A stretch of DNA of 30,689 bases from JALNZF01 sp049793155 (GTDB lineage Bacteria > Nitrospirota > UBA9217). Each line of letters starts with the position of its first letter. The first letter of the stretch is position 1. The stretch spans positions 1 to 30,689 of the forward strand of contig JBARBN010000115.1 in assembly GCA_049793155.1 (NCBI GenBank). Reading direction: 5' to 3'. This document shows, one piece after another, positions 1-7,191 of the stretch. Below the pieces are notes generated by a model. That model saw nothing but the letters and a program-made list of their open reading frames with translations. It ran no database searches and was not told the origin of the DNA. The position numbers were made by a program, and so were the translations under genes.

Positions 1-211
1 ATAAAGGGGGTCGAAAGGCGATGTTGAATGAGCAATAAAGTCGGTCATAGGCTACATCTTCTGAGAAAAAATGATCTCCAGATAGAGAGTTTTACGTTAA
101 AGGCCACTTTTTCAGCAGCCTGCTAGAGGATATAATGGTGCGGAAGGAAAGTCAATTGAGAATTTTGATGGAAAGGGCCGATTGTTGCGCTGTTCTTTCG
201 CGCGCAAAGGA

Positions 212-481
212 CTAGCCTTTAACGGCCTTTTTCACATCCTCGCCGGCTTTTTTCCAGGTCTTCTTGGCGTTCTTATCAATGGTCTTCAGGTCTTCTTTCG
301 CCTTCTTGTCGATGGCCTTGAAGTCCTTCTTGGCTTTTTTAGCCACGGACTTCGTCACCTTTTTCATTCCCGCATCGACCTCCTTGAAGCCTTCCTTTGC
401 AGACTGCGCCGCCTCATCGGCACGGACCGTTGATGGGGCAGCGAGTAAACAGAAGGTCAGCACGACATATATCAAACGCAT
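212..481 (-). CDS. Small secreted Lys/Ala-rich protein with 11-residue repeats
   Basis: The 89-residue product begins with a Sec-type signal peptide (MRLIYVVLTFCLLAAPSTVRA, cleavage expected near residue 21), so it should be periplasmic or secreted. The mature part is almost entirely charged and helical. Eleven-residue repeats are visible: KAKKDFKAIDK (49-59), KAKEDLKTIDK (60-70) and a degenerate NAKKTWKKAGE (71-81), with a related copy AKEGFKEVDAG at 28-38. Such 11-mers are known from amphipathic helices of group-3 LEA and apolipoprotein type, which suggests membrane-surface or desiccation-type binding, but that is inference. The start is firm: GAGGAGGATGAA lies directly upstream of the ATG and a TTGACA-N17-TATGTT promoter precedes it. 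I do not recognise a named family. Confidence 0.75.
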   Translation of the reverse strand: MRLIYVVLTFCLLAAPSTVRADEAAQSAKEGFKEVDAGMKKVTKSVAKKAKKDFKAIDKKAKEDLKTIDKNAKKTWKKAGEDVKKAVKG

Positions 482-523
482 TTCATCCTCCTCGCATCAC
501 ACGATATCAGACCGGCATGCGGC

Positions 524-552
524 AACATACACCGGGAGACGGGAATTGTCAA
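524..552 (-). promoter_or_regulatory. Sigma70-type promoter of the 11-mer-repeat protein
   Basis: On the minus strand TTGACA (552-547) and TATGTT (529-524) are separated by exactly 17 nt. The ATG lies about 43 nt downstream, with a strong ribosome binding site between. Confidence 0.65.
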
Positions 553-592
553 GACAGGCCCCGTCCGTTCTCACACCGAACTCCGAACTTGC

Positions 593-746
593 TTAATGGT
601 CTCATAATAGAACAAAAAAATCTCTCGCCTGTCATCCCCGAACGACTCTATCAGGGATATGGTTTAACACCGGATTCCCGATAAAACCACCGGGAATGAC
701 CGTTTATGGAAAATGTTTTCCGTTCAGACCATTATGAGACCATTAA
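593..746. repeat. MITE-like element with 16-bp perfect terminal inverted repeats
   Basis: The ends TTAATGGTCTCATAAT (593-608) and ATTATGAGACCATTAA (731-746) are perfect inverted repeats of 16 bp enclosing about 122 bp. A second near-palindrome lies inside: GTCATCCCCG (631-640) against CGGGAATGAC (691-700), 9 of 10 matching. No coding capacity is seen. The right end contains the stop codon of the M28 peptidase (743-745). The structure fits a small non-autonomous palindromic element. No target duplication is obvious, and a bidirectional structured terminator is the alternative. Confidence 0.55.
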
Positions 747-1609
747 TAACTCCCGCCCCACGCCTTGATCGCCGTGGCAAGCCCCTCGATCACCTTGGTC
801 ATCCGCGTGTAATCCAGTGTATCGGGAAGGTCCGTCGGCCCGTGGTAATGCGGGTTTCGGTAAAAGGCGGTATCCGTTGCCATGAAGGCCTCGTACCCGA
901 ACTTGCCAAAGGACCAGTGGTCGGAGAAGTCGATGCCGATCACGATCGCCGGGGCGTTCAGGGTGGCCACGGGAAGATCGGTGCCCTGCCGAAAATACTT
1001 TGCGAACCTCTCGGTAAAAGATTTCGATCTCACGTTCCCCACCATCGAGATGAAGTTCCCTGTCTTCGGAAAAACACGGTTCATGAGCGGGAACGGATAA
1101 TGCTGACAGCCTTCCCGGTCGCAGAAGTAGCCGATCATCTCGAGACAGATCATCCCCTCTACCCGCTCGTTCCTCTCCTTCAGACTCAGCGCGTAATGAT
1201 AGCTCGCCATATTGCTGCTGCGGTAGACCGGCCATTCTTCAAGGGCAAAGGCGACGAACCTGACCGTTCTCTCCATCCGTACGCCGGCCAGCGTCCGTGC
1301 AAGACCGAGCAATCCCGCCACGCCGCTCGCGTTGTCATCAGCGCCCGGCGTGGTGCTCACCGAGTCGTAGTGAGCGCCGATGATGAGCAGCGTTTCCGGA
1401 GAGGCTCCCGTGAGTTCCGCTATGATATTATGGTACGTATTCCCGCCAAAGACAAAAGGCTGCCTCGTGACCCGACACCCAAAAGAGGCGAACTGTTCTG
1501 AAACAGTGGTTGCCGTCCTTTCCAGTCGATCAAGGTCGAGATAGGTGCGAGACCCGATATCGCCGGCAAGCACGGTCACAATCTGACGAAGATAATCAGC
1601 CATATCCAT
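743..1609 (-). CDS. M28-family zinc peptidase (aminopeptidase-like)
   Basis: This is a co-catalytic zinc exopeptidase of the M28 type. Numbered from a TTG six bases further upstream (1615), the metal and catalytic motifs run in family order: GAHYDSV (His82, Asp84), GADDNASG (Asp93/94), EEW (Glu126/127), SDHWSFG near 231 and NPHYHGPTD (His256/258) near the C-terminus. About 290 residues matches a bare catalytic domain. There is no signal peptide, so it is probably cytoplasmic. The start is uncertain: TTG at 1615, ATG at 1609 and ATG at 1603 are all in frame and none has a clear Shine-Dalgarno; I chose the ATG at 1609. The gene is divergent from the AhpD-like gene, and its stop codon lies inside the right end of the MITE-like repeat. 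Substrate cannot be inferred. Confidence 0.85.
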   Translation of the reverse strand: MDMADYLRQIVTVLAGDIGSRTYLDLDRLERTATTVSEQFASFGCRVTRQPFVFGGNTYHNIIAELTGASPETLLIIGAHYDSVSTTPGADDNASGVAGLLGLARTLAGVRMERTVRFVAFALEEWPVYRSSNMASYHYALSLKERNERVEGMICLEMIGYFCDREGCQHYPFPLMNRVFPKTGNFISMVGNVRSKSFTERFAKYFRQGTDLPVATLNAPAIVIGIDFSDHWSFGKFGYEAFMATDTAFYRNPHYHGPTDLPDTLDYTRMTKVIEGLATAIKAWGGSY

Positions 1610-1663
1610 AGGCAAAGCCTATCATACCCATATTCCGGTTGTCAAACATCGGCATCTATTTCC

Positions 1664-1692
1664 TTGACTCTTGCCAACTGTTTGCATACACT
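1664..1692 (+). promoter_or_regulatory. Sigma70-type promoter upstream of the AhpD-like gene
   Basis: TTGACT (1664-1669) and TACACT (1687-1692) are spaced by 17 nt, 32 nt upstream of the ATG at 1725. It may also drive the UGA-containing thioredoxin-like gene 94 nt after the AhpD-like stop. Confidence 0.6.
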
Positions 1693-1724
1693 TAAAAAAG
1701 ATCAAACAGTACGGGGAGGATATC

Positions 1725-2039
1725 ATGCCGAAACTACCGAATCAGTACACCAGCATCCAGAAGAAATATAAAGGTCTCATCAAGGCAGTTGAGAACCTCG
1801 GCAAGGCCGCCAAAACAGCAGGCCCGCTGAACAAGAAGACGTCTGAACTTGTCCAGCTCGCTGCCGCGACCGCGGTGCGGTCCGAGGGCTCTGTCCACTC
1901 CCACGCGCGTCGCGCCCTTACGGCCGGGGCAAAACCCGACGAGATCCGCCATGCGATCGTTCTGCTCACAAGCACCATCGGTTTCCCCGCTGTCTCCGCC
2001 GCCCTGTCGTGGGCAAATGATGTGCTGGAGAAGAAGTAA
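1725..2039 (+). CDS. Carboxymuconolactone decarboxylase/AhpD-like protein lacking cysteine
   Basis: The 104-residue protein has the all-helical CMD/AhpD fold signature: LVQLAAATAVRSEG (42-55) followed by a His-containing helix and then AGAKPDEIRHAIVLLTSTIGFP (67-88). In redox-active AhpD relatives this helix carries a CxxC disulfide. Here the equivalent stretch is Ser56-Val-His58-Ser59-His60, and the whole protein contains no cysteine, so classical peroxidase-partner chemistry is not possible. A related Cys-less branch is known to me in general terms, with unknown function. ATG at 1725 is preceded by GGGGAGGA at good spacing, which excludes the in-frame upstream start. It lies just upstream of a thioredoxin-fold gene, which hints at a shared redox or stress context. 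Confidence 0.85.
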   Translation: MPKLPNQYTSIQKKYKGLIKAVENLGKAAKTAGPLNKKTSELVQLAAATAVRSEGSVHSHARRALTAGAKPDEIRHAIVLLTSTIGFPAVSAALSWANDVLEKK

Positions 2040-2133
2040 CCCCTTTTTTCTGTGCCTGGACCTCAGAGAAAATAGTCCGTCAGTCAGTTTTCTCCGCATT
2101 CTCTGTGCCTCCGTGGCAAACTGTCAATTGCTT

Positions 2134-2442
2134 ATGAAGATCGATATCTACTCGGCCGAGATGTGCGGCTCCTACCACGAGCTCCACGCGAACCTGGACC
2201 TCGCGCTTGCGGCTCTCGGCATCAAACCCGACGTTACCTACCACACGGTCTACTATGACGAAGCGGTCAGCCGCAACATCAAGGGCTCACCTTCCATATG
2301 GATCAACGGAAAAGACGCCTTTGAAGGCGGCGGTTCTCCGGGGGTAACCTGAAGAACGTATACGGATGAGTCCGGGAGACTCAAAGGAACACCGTCGGTC
2401 CTGATGCTGAAGAAGGCAATCGAGCGGGAACTGAAGAAATGA
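2134..2442 (+). CDS. Thioredoxin/glutaredoxin-like protein with in-frame UGA (candidate selenoprotein)
   Basis: Read from ATG 2134, the frame encodes 72 residues, meets TGA at 2350-2352, then continues in the same frame for 29 codons to TGA at 2440-2442. The total is 102 residues if the first UGA is decoded. Residues 1-60 look like a small thioredoxin fold: beta strand MKIDIYSAEM, Cys11 at the position of the usual first active-site Cys, a long helix, and the cis-Pro segment KGSPSIWINGK (50-60). The part after the UGA (RTYTDESGRLKGTPS, then an amphipathic helix) completes the domain. From memory of the family, the UGA falls on a conserved Cys followed by Arg-x-Tyr. A SECIS-shaped hairpin follows. 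Other genes in the window end in TGA, so the code is standard. Alternatives are a nonsense mutation or a base error. No clear ribosome binding site is visible, so translation may depend on the upstream AhpD-like gene. Confidence 0.65.
2362..2395 (+). promoter_or_regulatory. Candidate bacterial SECIS hairpin
   Basis: TGAGTC (2367-2372) and GACTCA (2378-2383) form a 6-bp stem with the 5-nt loop CGGGA, whose second base is G. The loop starts 20 nt after the UGA at 2350-2352. As I recall them, published bacterial SECIS rules ask for an apical loop of 3-14 nt with G in its first two positions, a 4-16 bp upper stem and 16-37 nt between UGA and loop, so all are met. A short lower stem ACGG (2362-2365) with CCGT (2392-2395) is possible. 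A 6-bp stem can also occur by chance. Confidence 0.5.
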
Positions 2443-2460
2443 AATCAGCACCAAAATTTA

Positions 2461-2539
2461 ACCGCTGAGACGCAGAGGCGCAGAGAAGATCCTTATTATT
2501 TTCAATCTGCATTTCTCCGTATCTCAGCGTCTCCGCGGT
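2461..2539. repeat. Imperfect inverted repeat of GAGACGCAGAG-type words
   Basis: The arms at 2461-2487 and 2513-2539 are 27 nt each and match at 21 of 27 positions when one is reverse-complemented, with a 25-nt AT-rich loop. They are built from reiterated words such as GAGACGCAGAG. Related single copies lie at about 2101-2116 (CTCTGTGCCTCCGTGG) and 5097-5114 (CTCTGCGTCCTCTGCGGT). The element sits between the UGA-containing gene and the SGNH hydrolase. Confidence 0.6.
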
Positions 2540-2544
2540 AGATT

Positions 2545-3090
2545 ATGATTCAAAGGACATCGACAATTAAAAAAAATCTGGTCTTCATCGGCGACTCACT
2601 CACCGAGTGGGGCGACTGGGAGCGACGCTTCCCCGGCTATCGGGTTACTAACCTCGGCATCTCCGGCGAAACGGTCGAGGGTCTTCTTGCCCGCAGGGAA
2701 CGCATCCGCGCGCAGATCGATAATCCTGACTTCATCTTGCTCATGACCGGTATCAACAATATCGCAACCGAGCAGTACGATATCATACCCGCCTACCGCG
2801 AGATCGTGCGCAATCTTACCATCTGGTACAAACAATCGACCGTCGTGGTCCAGAGCCTGCTGCCGGTGGATGGTAAATGGGTCAGCGCAACTGTGCTACA
2901 GGGCATCAACCGTCAACTCAAAGAAATCGCCCGCGAGTTCAACGCCGACTATCTTGACGTGCACGGGCTCTTTGTCGATGCGAAGGGGATCCCAAAGAAG
3001 GGCTATCTTTCGGATGACGGGGTGCACCTGGCCGAGAAGGGATATGATGCGTGGGCACGAGAGGTGGAGCAGTTCTTATCAGGGAAGTAA
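2545..3090 (+). CDS. SGNH/GDSL-family hydrolase
   Basis: The 181-residue protein shows the SGNH blocks in order: block I IGDSLTEWG with nucleophile Ser18, block II LGISGET with the oxyanion Gly near 40, block III MTGINNI with the oxyanion Asn, and block V DDGVHL with catalytic Asp158 and His161. Length and motifs match stand-alone lysophospholipase L1/TesA-like esterases, which act on acyl or acetyl esters of lipids or sugars. No signal peptide is visible, so it is likely cytoplasmic. ATG at 2545 follows directly on the inverted repeat and has no convincing ribosome binding site, so the start is not certain. Substrate is not deducible. Confidence 0.87.
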   Translation: MIQRTSTIKKNLVFIGDSLTEWGDWERRFPGYRVTNLGISGETVEGLLARRERIRAQIDNPDFILLMTGINNIATEQYDIIPAYREIVRNLTIWYKQSTVVVQSLLPVDGKWVSATVLQGINRQLKEIAREFNADYLDVHGLFVDAKGIPKKGYLSDDGVHLAEKGYDAWAREVEQFLSGK

Positions 3091-3227
3091 TTGTAAATAC
3101 ACCGGTGGATGGACTTAAGGCAGAAATCTGCTTAATAGTCAGTACTTCATCCCGTAATTCACGACACAGATCTATAAAATAATAAAAGGTATCGCCCTTT
3201 GTTTCCACTATTATAGCTCCTTGCCGC

Positions 3228-3256
3228 TTGACCTGATACAAGATCGATGTTATTCT
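3228..3256 (+). promoter_or_regulatory. Sigma70-type promoter of the NTF2-like gene
   Basis: TTGACC (3228-3233) and TATTCT (3251-3256) are separated by 17 nt. They lie 45 nt upstream of the ATG at 3301. Confidence 0.6.
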
Positions 3257-3300
3257 TTATAACAAAAGCAAGATGTACCCCATCTCTTGAGGAGGAAAGC

Positions 3301-3783
3301 ATGCGTACTTATTCAGATGACAAGTTGTCGCACTCAATCAGGTTCATCTTGATCGCAATAATTTGGATGTTGCCGGCTCTGGCAGTAGCTGGTCCAACCG
3401 AGGAGGGAAATGCCGCCATAGACCGCTGGTCAGCCGCCTATACGTCCAATGATGTCGACGCAGTGGTGAGAAGCTATTGGCCTGACGCGATTCTCCTGGG
3501 TACCGTTAGCCCCGTCATGTCAGTGGGGGTTGACGCGATCCGAAAGTATTTCACGGACTTAAAGCTCCAGGGCAGTGGAAACAAGAACGTGATTCAGGAG
3601 CGCCGTACAATCGTGGTTGATGACAATGCTGTTGTCGTCACTGGCTTCTATGAATTTGTCCGAATGAAGGAGGGCCAGCCAGTGCCCGCCCCATCCAGGT
3701 TTACGATGCTCGTTACTAAGCGAGGCGGTGAGTGGCGTATTGCTCATCACCATTCCTCGCCGCACGTTCTGCCTAAGCCGTGA
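3301..3783 (+). CDS. Exported SnoaL/NTF2-like domain protein
   Basis: The product has 160 residues. The first 30 or so form a signal peptide (hydrophobic IRFILIAIIWMLPALAVAG, cleavage likely near AVA-G). The rest matches the small alpha+beta barrel of the SnoaL/DUF4440 (SgcJ/EcaC-like) NTF2 superfamily: an N-terminal helix NAAIDRWSAAYTSNDVDAVV, the SYWPDAILLGT segment, a variable middle, and the terminal strand pair FTMLVTKRGGEWRIAHHHSS. The closing HHHSS is typical of this fold. A specific enzymatic activity cannot be assigned. ATG 3301 is favoured because GAGGAGGAAAGC lies just before it and the signal peptide starts there; the longer in-frame reading from 3247 would begin inside the -10 region. 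Confidence 0.8.
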   Translation: MRTYSDDKLSHSIRFILIAIIWMLPALAVAGPTEEGNAAIDRWSAAYTSNDVDAVVRSYWPDAILLGTVSPVMSVGVDAIRKYFTDLKLQGSGNKNVIQERRTIVVDDNAVVVTGFYEFVRMKEGQPVPAPSRFTMLVTKRGGEWRIAHHHSSPHVLPKP

Positions 3784-3885
3784 TACGCGAGGCTCAGCTA
3801 GGGGCAACGGGTGTCTTATCTGGGGTGCAGGCTCAATAAACATTAACCGACAAAAATGAAATGTCGGCTGCAGACGGGATGAACC

Positions 3886-4797
3886 ATGACCGAAAATCGT
3901 AAACACCGTTCTTTCAATGAAGACATTACTGCGCAGAAGCAAAAGGAAACGCGAGATAAGACAATTCTTCGCATGGCGATGGATGGCTTTTATATTGTTG
4001 ATACGGAAGGTCGTATTGTAGAAACTAATGATACTTATTGCTCGATGATAGGTTATAGCAGCGAGGAACTGCTTAAGATGAGCGTTAAAGATGTTGAAGT
4101 GCTGGATACACAAGAAGTAATTGAAAGGCGCATTCAACATGTTATAGAGACCGGCTCTGCGCGCTTCGAGACCAAGCATAGGCGCAAAGACGGGAGAGTT
4201 ATTGATATTGAAGCTAGCATTAATTATTTATTGGAGAAACAGCCAAAGTTTTATTGTTTTATGCGCGACATAACTGAGCGCAATAAGGCTAACGAGGAGC
4301 TGAAACGTCTGAATGAGATCCTTATACGTCAGGCAGCAAGCGATCCTCTGACCGGAATATCCAACCGGACAAAATTCAATGAGGTTTTGGAAAAGGAGAT
4401 CGCTCGGTCTAAGCGGTTCAAACTACCCCTCTCACTCATCATGATGGACATTGACCATTTCAAGGAAATAAACGACACCTATGGACATATTGCAGGTGAC
4501 AATGTTTTGAGAGAATTCGCCTCAAAAGTATCAAAGTCCATTAGAAAGAATGATCTCTTCACACGATGGGGAGGTGAAGAGTTTATGATTTTGGTCACTA
4601 ATGTGATAAGAAGCGGCACAGTGATATTTGCCGAAAAGCTCCGCCTTGAGATTGAAGCGTTCGACTTCTCGCCAGTTAGGCGCATAACCTGCAGTTTTGG
4701 TGTTACTGAATTCGAAAAAAACGACACTATCGATTCTTTCATAAAGAAAGTGGATATCCCCTGTATCGTGCAAAATCCGCTGGAAGGAACCGAGTAG
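3886..4797 (+). CDS. PAS-GGDEF diguanylate cyclase, C-terminus frameshifted
   Basis: It synthesises cyclic di-GMP from two GTP. A PAS sensor domain spans about residues 25-132 (GFYIVDTEGRIVETNDTYCS, PAC-like end FYCFMRDITERN), then a linker helix and a GGDEF domain from about 145: DPLTG (153-157), MDIDHFKEINDTYGH (187-201) and active-site GGEEF (229-233). An RxxD inhibitory site (Arg220-Asp223) lies exactly five residues before GGEEF, so product inhibition is expected. No membrane segment or signal peptide is present. After VD (289-290) the frame ends aberrantly in IPCIVQNPLEGTE. The other frame from 4761 reads LYRAKSAGRNRVESG and stops at 4806-4808, the normal family ending, so one base appears lost near 4755-4762. 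A 6-bp hairpin (3847-3867) precedes the start. The gene is more AT-rich than its neighbours. Confidence 0.88.
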   Translation: MTENRKHRSFNEDITAQKQKETRDKTILRMAMDGFYIVDTEGRIVETNDTYCSMIGYSSEELLKMSVKDVEVLDTQEVIERRIQHVIETGSARFETKHRRKDGRVIDIEASINYLLEKQPKFYCFMRDITERNKANEELKRLNEILIRQAASDPLTGISNRTKFNEVLEKEIARSKRFKLPLSLIMMDIDHFKEINDTYGHIAGDNVLREFASKVSKSIRKNDLFTRWGGEEFMILVTNVIRSGTVIFAEKLRLEIEAFDFSPVRRITCSFGVTEFEKNDTIDSFIKKVDIPCIVQNPLEGTE

Positions 4798-4808
4798 AAT
4801 CGGGTTAA

Positions 4809-5184
4809 TAATAAATCACAAAACTGAACAGACAATTTCGAAGCGGCAGGTAACCTTAATGTTATAAGCAAGCTACAACCAATATTTCTCGGTCTTTTCA
4901 GCCTACTGTCTCTGCAAACTTGTAGGTGAAGTCTGTTTATGAATTGTGTTTACAACAACTGTCAACACAAATGCTGATTACCACATTTCAGGGAAATTAA
5001 AGCAGATACTCTTCAGCCTTCGATCTTCAGCCTAAATACCTTAGTCGTTACAAGTAATCCGGAAGAAGTTTACCGTGATATAATTCGAGAAGTTCTCTGC
5101 GTCCTCTGCGGTGAATGGTTTTGTCCCTCGTTCCTTGCCTTTTACTCCTTACTCCGAACTCCCAACTCCGCACTCCGAACTCTC
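4809..5184. other. Gene-free stretch between the diguanylate cyclase and uvrB
   Basis: No credible coding frame or RNA is seen in these 376 bases. It is AT-rich on the left. At about 5097-5114 it carries a CTCTGCGTCCTCTGCGGT word related to the repeat near 2461, and it ends in a tandem CTCCGAACT-type array reaching the uvrB stop codon. Confidence 0.6.
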
Positions 5185-5191
5185 TCACTCC
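5143..5191. repeat. Degenerate tandem repeat of ACTCCGAACTC-type units
   Basis: About five imperfect units of 9-11 bases (ACTCCTT, ACTCCGAACTC, CCAACTCCGC, ACTCCGAACTC, TCTCACTCC) follow each other and run through the uvrB stop codon (5185-5187). A short related copy, CACACCGAACTCCGAACTT, lies at about 572-590 next to the MITE-like element. Confidence 0.55.
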
Positions 5192-7191
5192 ACCCTCACC
5201 CCCACCGCCAGCTCCTTCTGCTGGAGCGACCTGATCTTGTCACGCAGCTCCGCCGCCGTCTCAAAATCCAGTTCTTTCGCCGCCGCACGCATCTGCTTCT
5301 GGAGCGAAGCGACATAGGCGGGGATGTTCACGGTCGGCAGATACTCGCCCGCGTCTTCAGCGGCGATCGGAACGGTGAAGTAATCCTGCTCATACACCGT
5401 GCGCAGCGTGGCCTGGATGTTCTTCTTGATGGACTGCGGCGTGATGTTGTGCATCTGGTTGTATGCTTCCTGCACCGTGCGCCGCCGGTTGGTCTCGTTT
5501 ATGGCGTTTCTCATGGAATCGGTGATCTTCTCCGCGTAGAGGATCACCTCGCCGTTCACGTGCCTTGCCGCGCGGCCCATGGTCTGGATGAGCGAACGCG
5601 CTGAACGAAGGAACCCTTCCTTATCGGCGTCGAGGATCGCGACGAGCGAGACCTCGGGGATGTCCAGTCCCTCGCGCAGGAGGTTGATGCCGATCAGAAC
5701 ATCATATTTCCCCATGCGCAGGTCGCGGATGATGTCCACCCGTTCGAGAGTGTCGATATCGGAGTGAAGGTATGCCACCTTCACGTTCAATTCCTTGTAG
5801 TGTTCCGTGAGGTCCTCTGCCATGCGCTTCGTCAGCGTGGTGACGAGCACGCGCTCTTTCGACTCGGCCCTTTTTCTGATCTCGTTCAGGAGATCGTCCA
5901 CCTGCCCCGTGGCCGGCCTGATCTCTATCTGCGGGTCCGTGAGGCCCGTGGGCCGAATCACCTGCTCGATGATCCTCCTGCCGGACTTCGCGACCTCGAA
6001 GTCCGCCGGCGTGGCCGACACATACACGGTCTGGTGTACGCGCTCTTCGAACTCCTCGAAATTGAGCGGCCGGTTGTCCAGCGCAGAGGGCAGACGGAAG
6101 CCGTATTCAACCAGATTCATTTTCCTGGCCCGGTCGCCGTTGAACATGCCGCCGATCTGCGGGACGGTGGCGTGGGACTCGTCCACGACCAGAAGAAAAT
6201 CCTTTGGGAAATAGTCAAGCAAGGTCGGCGGCGGTTCGCCCGGGGCCCGTCCGGAAAGATGGCGGGAGTAGTTCTCGATGCCGTGGCAGTAGCCCATCTC
6301 CTGGATCATCTCGAGGTCGAACATGGTTCGCTGCTCGATGCGCTGCGCCTCGATCAGCTTGTTCATCCTGCGGAACTGCTGGATGCGCTCCCTGAGCTCT
6401 TCGTGGATGCCGTCGATGGCCGCCTTCATGCGCGACTCGGGGATCACGTAATGGCTGCCCGGATAGATGGCGACCTTTTCGAGCTTCTGTCGGGCCGTCC
6501 CCAGGAGCGGATCGAACACCGAGATCGTTTCGATCTCGTCACCGAACAGCTCGACGCGGATCGCCGCGTCCTCGTAGGACGCCGGGAATATCTCGACAAC
6601 ATCCCCGCGCACCCGGAAGGTGCCGCGCTGGAAATCGAAGTCGTTCCGCGAATACTGGATGTCCACGAGCTTCCGAAGGATCTCGTTCCGGTCGATGCGC
6701 TGCCCCTGTTCGAGGAACAGCAGCATGCCGTGGTAGGCCTCGGGCGAACCCAGGCCGTAGATGCACGAGACCGAGGAAACGACGATCACGTCGTTCCGCT
6801 CGAACAGCGAGGTGGTCGCCGAGTGGCGCATGCGGTCGATCTGCTCGTTGATGGACGAGTCCTTCTCGATGTAGGTGTCCGTGGTAGGGAGGTATGCCTC
6901 GGGCTGGTAGTAATCGTAGTAGGAGACGAAATACTCCACCGCGTTCTCGGGGAAAAGTTCCTTGAACTCGTTGTAGAGCTGGGCGGCAAGCGTCTTGTTG
7001 TGCGCGATCACCAGCGCGGGCTTCTGCACCCTCTCGATCACGTTCGCCATGGTGAAGGTCTTGCCCGAACCCGTGACCCCGAGCAGGACCTGATGTTCGA
7101 GCCCCTTGACAATGCCGTCAGCGAGCTTCTCGATCGCCTGGGGCTGGTCGCCGGTCGGCGTATAGTCCGATGTTATCTTGAATTTCGGCAT
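5185..7191 (-). CDS. uvrB: UvrABC excinuclease subunit B
   Basis: UvrB is the damage-verifying helicase-like subunit of bacterial nucleotide excision repair; it is loaded by UvrA and recruits UvrC. The 668-residue product has the usual length. Numbered from a GTG two codons upstream, it shows FKITSDYTPTGDQPQAI at the N-terminus, Walker A GVTGSGKT (40-47), the beta-hairpin region YYDYYQPEAYLP (near 93-104), DESHAT (DExH box, near 340), helicase motifs V/VI ending MGRAARHVNG, and the C-terminal UVR motif ELDFETAAELRDKIRSLQ that contacts UvrC. I chose ATG 7191; GTG 7197 is also in frame. Neither has a clear ribosome binding site. A TATAAT lies at 7213-7208, only about 10 nt from the GTG, so a very short leader is possible, but no matching -35 is present. 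Confidence 0.97.
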   Translation of the reverse strand: MPKFKITSDYTPTGDQPQAIEKLADGIVKGLEHQVLLGVTGSGKTFTMANVIERVQKPALVIAHNKTLAAQLYNEFKELFPENAVEYFVSYYDYYQPEAYLPTTDTYIEKDSSINEQIDRMRHSATTSLFERNDVIVVSSVSCIYGLGSPEAYHGMLLFLEQGQRIDRNEILRKLVDIQYSRNDFDFQRGTFRVRGDVVEIFPASYEDAAIRVELFGDEIETISVFDPLLGTARQKLEKVAIYPGSHYVIPESRMKAAIDGIHEELRERIQQFRRMNKLIEAQRIEQRTMFDLEMIQEMGYCHGIENYSRHLSGRAPGEPPPTLLDYFPKDFLLVVDESHATVPQIGGMFNGDRARKMNLVEYGFRLPSALDNRPLNFEEFEERVHQTVYVSATPADFEVAKSGRRIIEQVIRPTGLTDPQIEIRPATGQVDDLLNEIRKRAESKERVLVTTLTKRMAEDLTEHYKELNVKVAYLHSDIDTLERVDIIRDLRMGKYDVLIGINLLREGLDIPEVSLVAILDADKEGFLRSARSLIQTMGRAARHVNGEVILYAEKITDSMRNAINETNRRRTVQEAYNQMHNITPQSIKKNIQATLRTVYEQDYFTVPIAAEDAGEYLPTVNIPAYVASLQKQMRAAAKELDFETAAELRDKIRSLQQKELAVGVRVE

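Noticed and set aside
2350..2352. UGA as reassigned Trp codon (alternative genetic code)
   Set aside because: Several other genes in the window end in TGA, for example cdaR and the DUF815 gene, so TGA is a normal stop here.
5143..5191. CTCCGAACT array as a CRISPR
   Set aside because: Units are about 10 bp, degenerate and directly adjacent with no spacers, and no cas gene is nearby.
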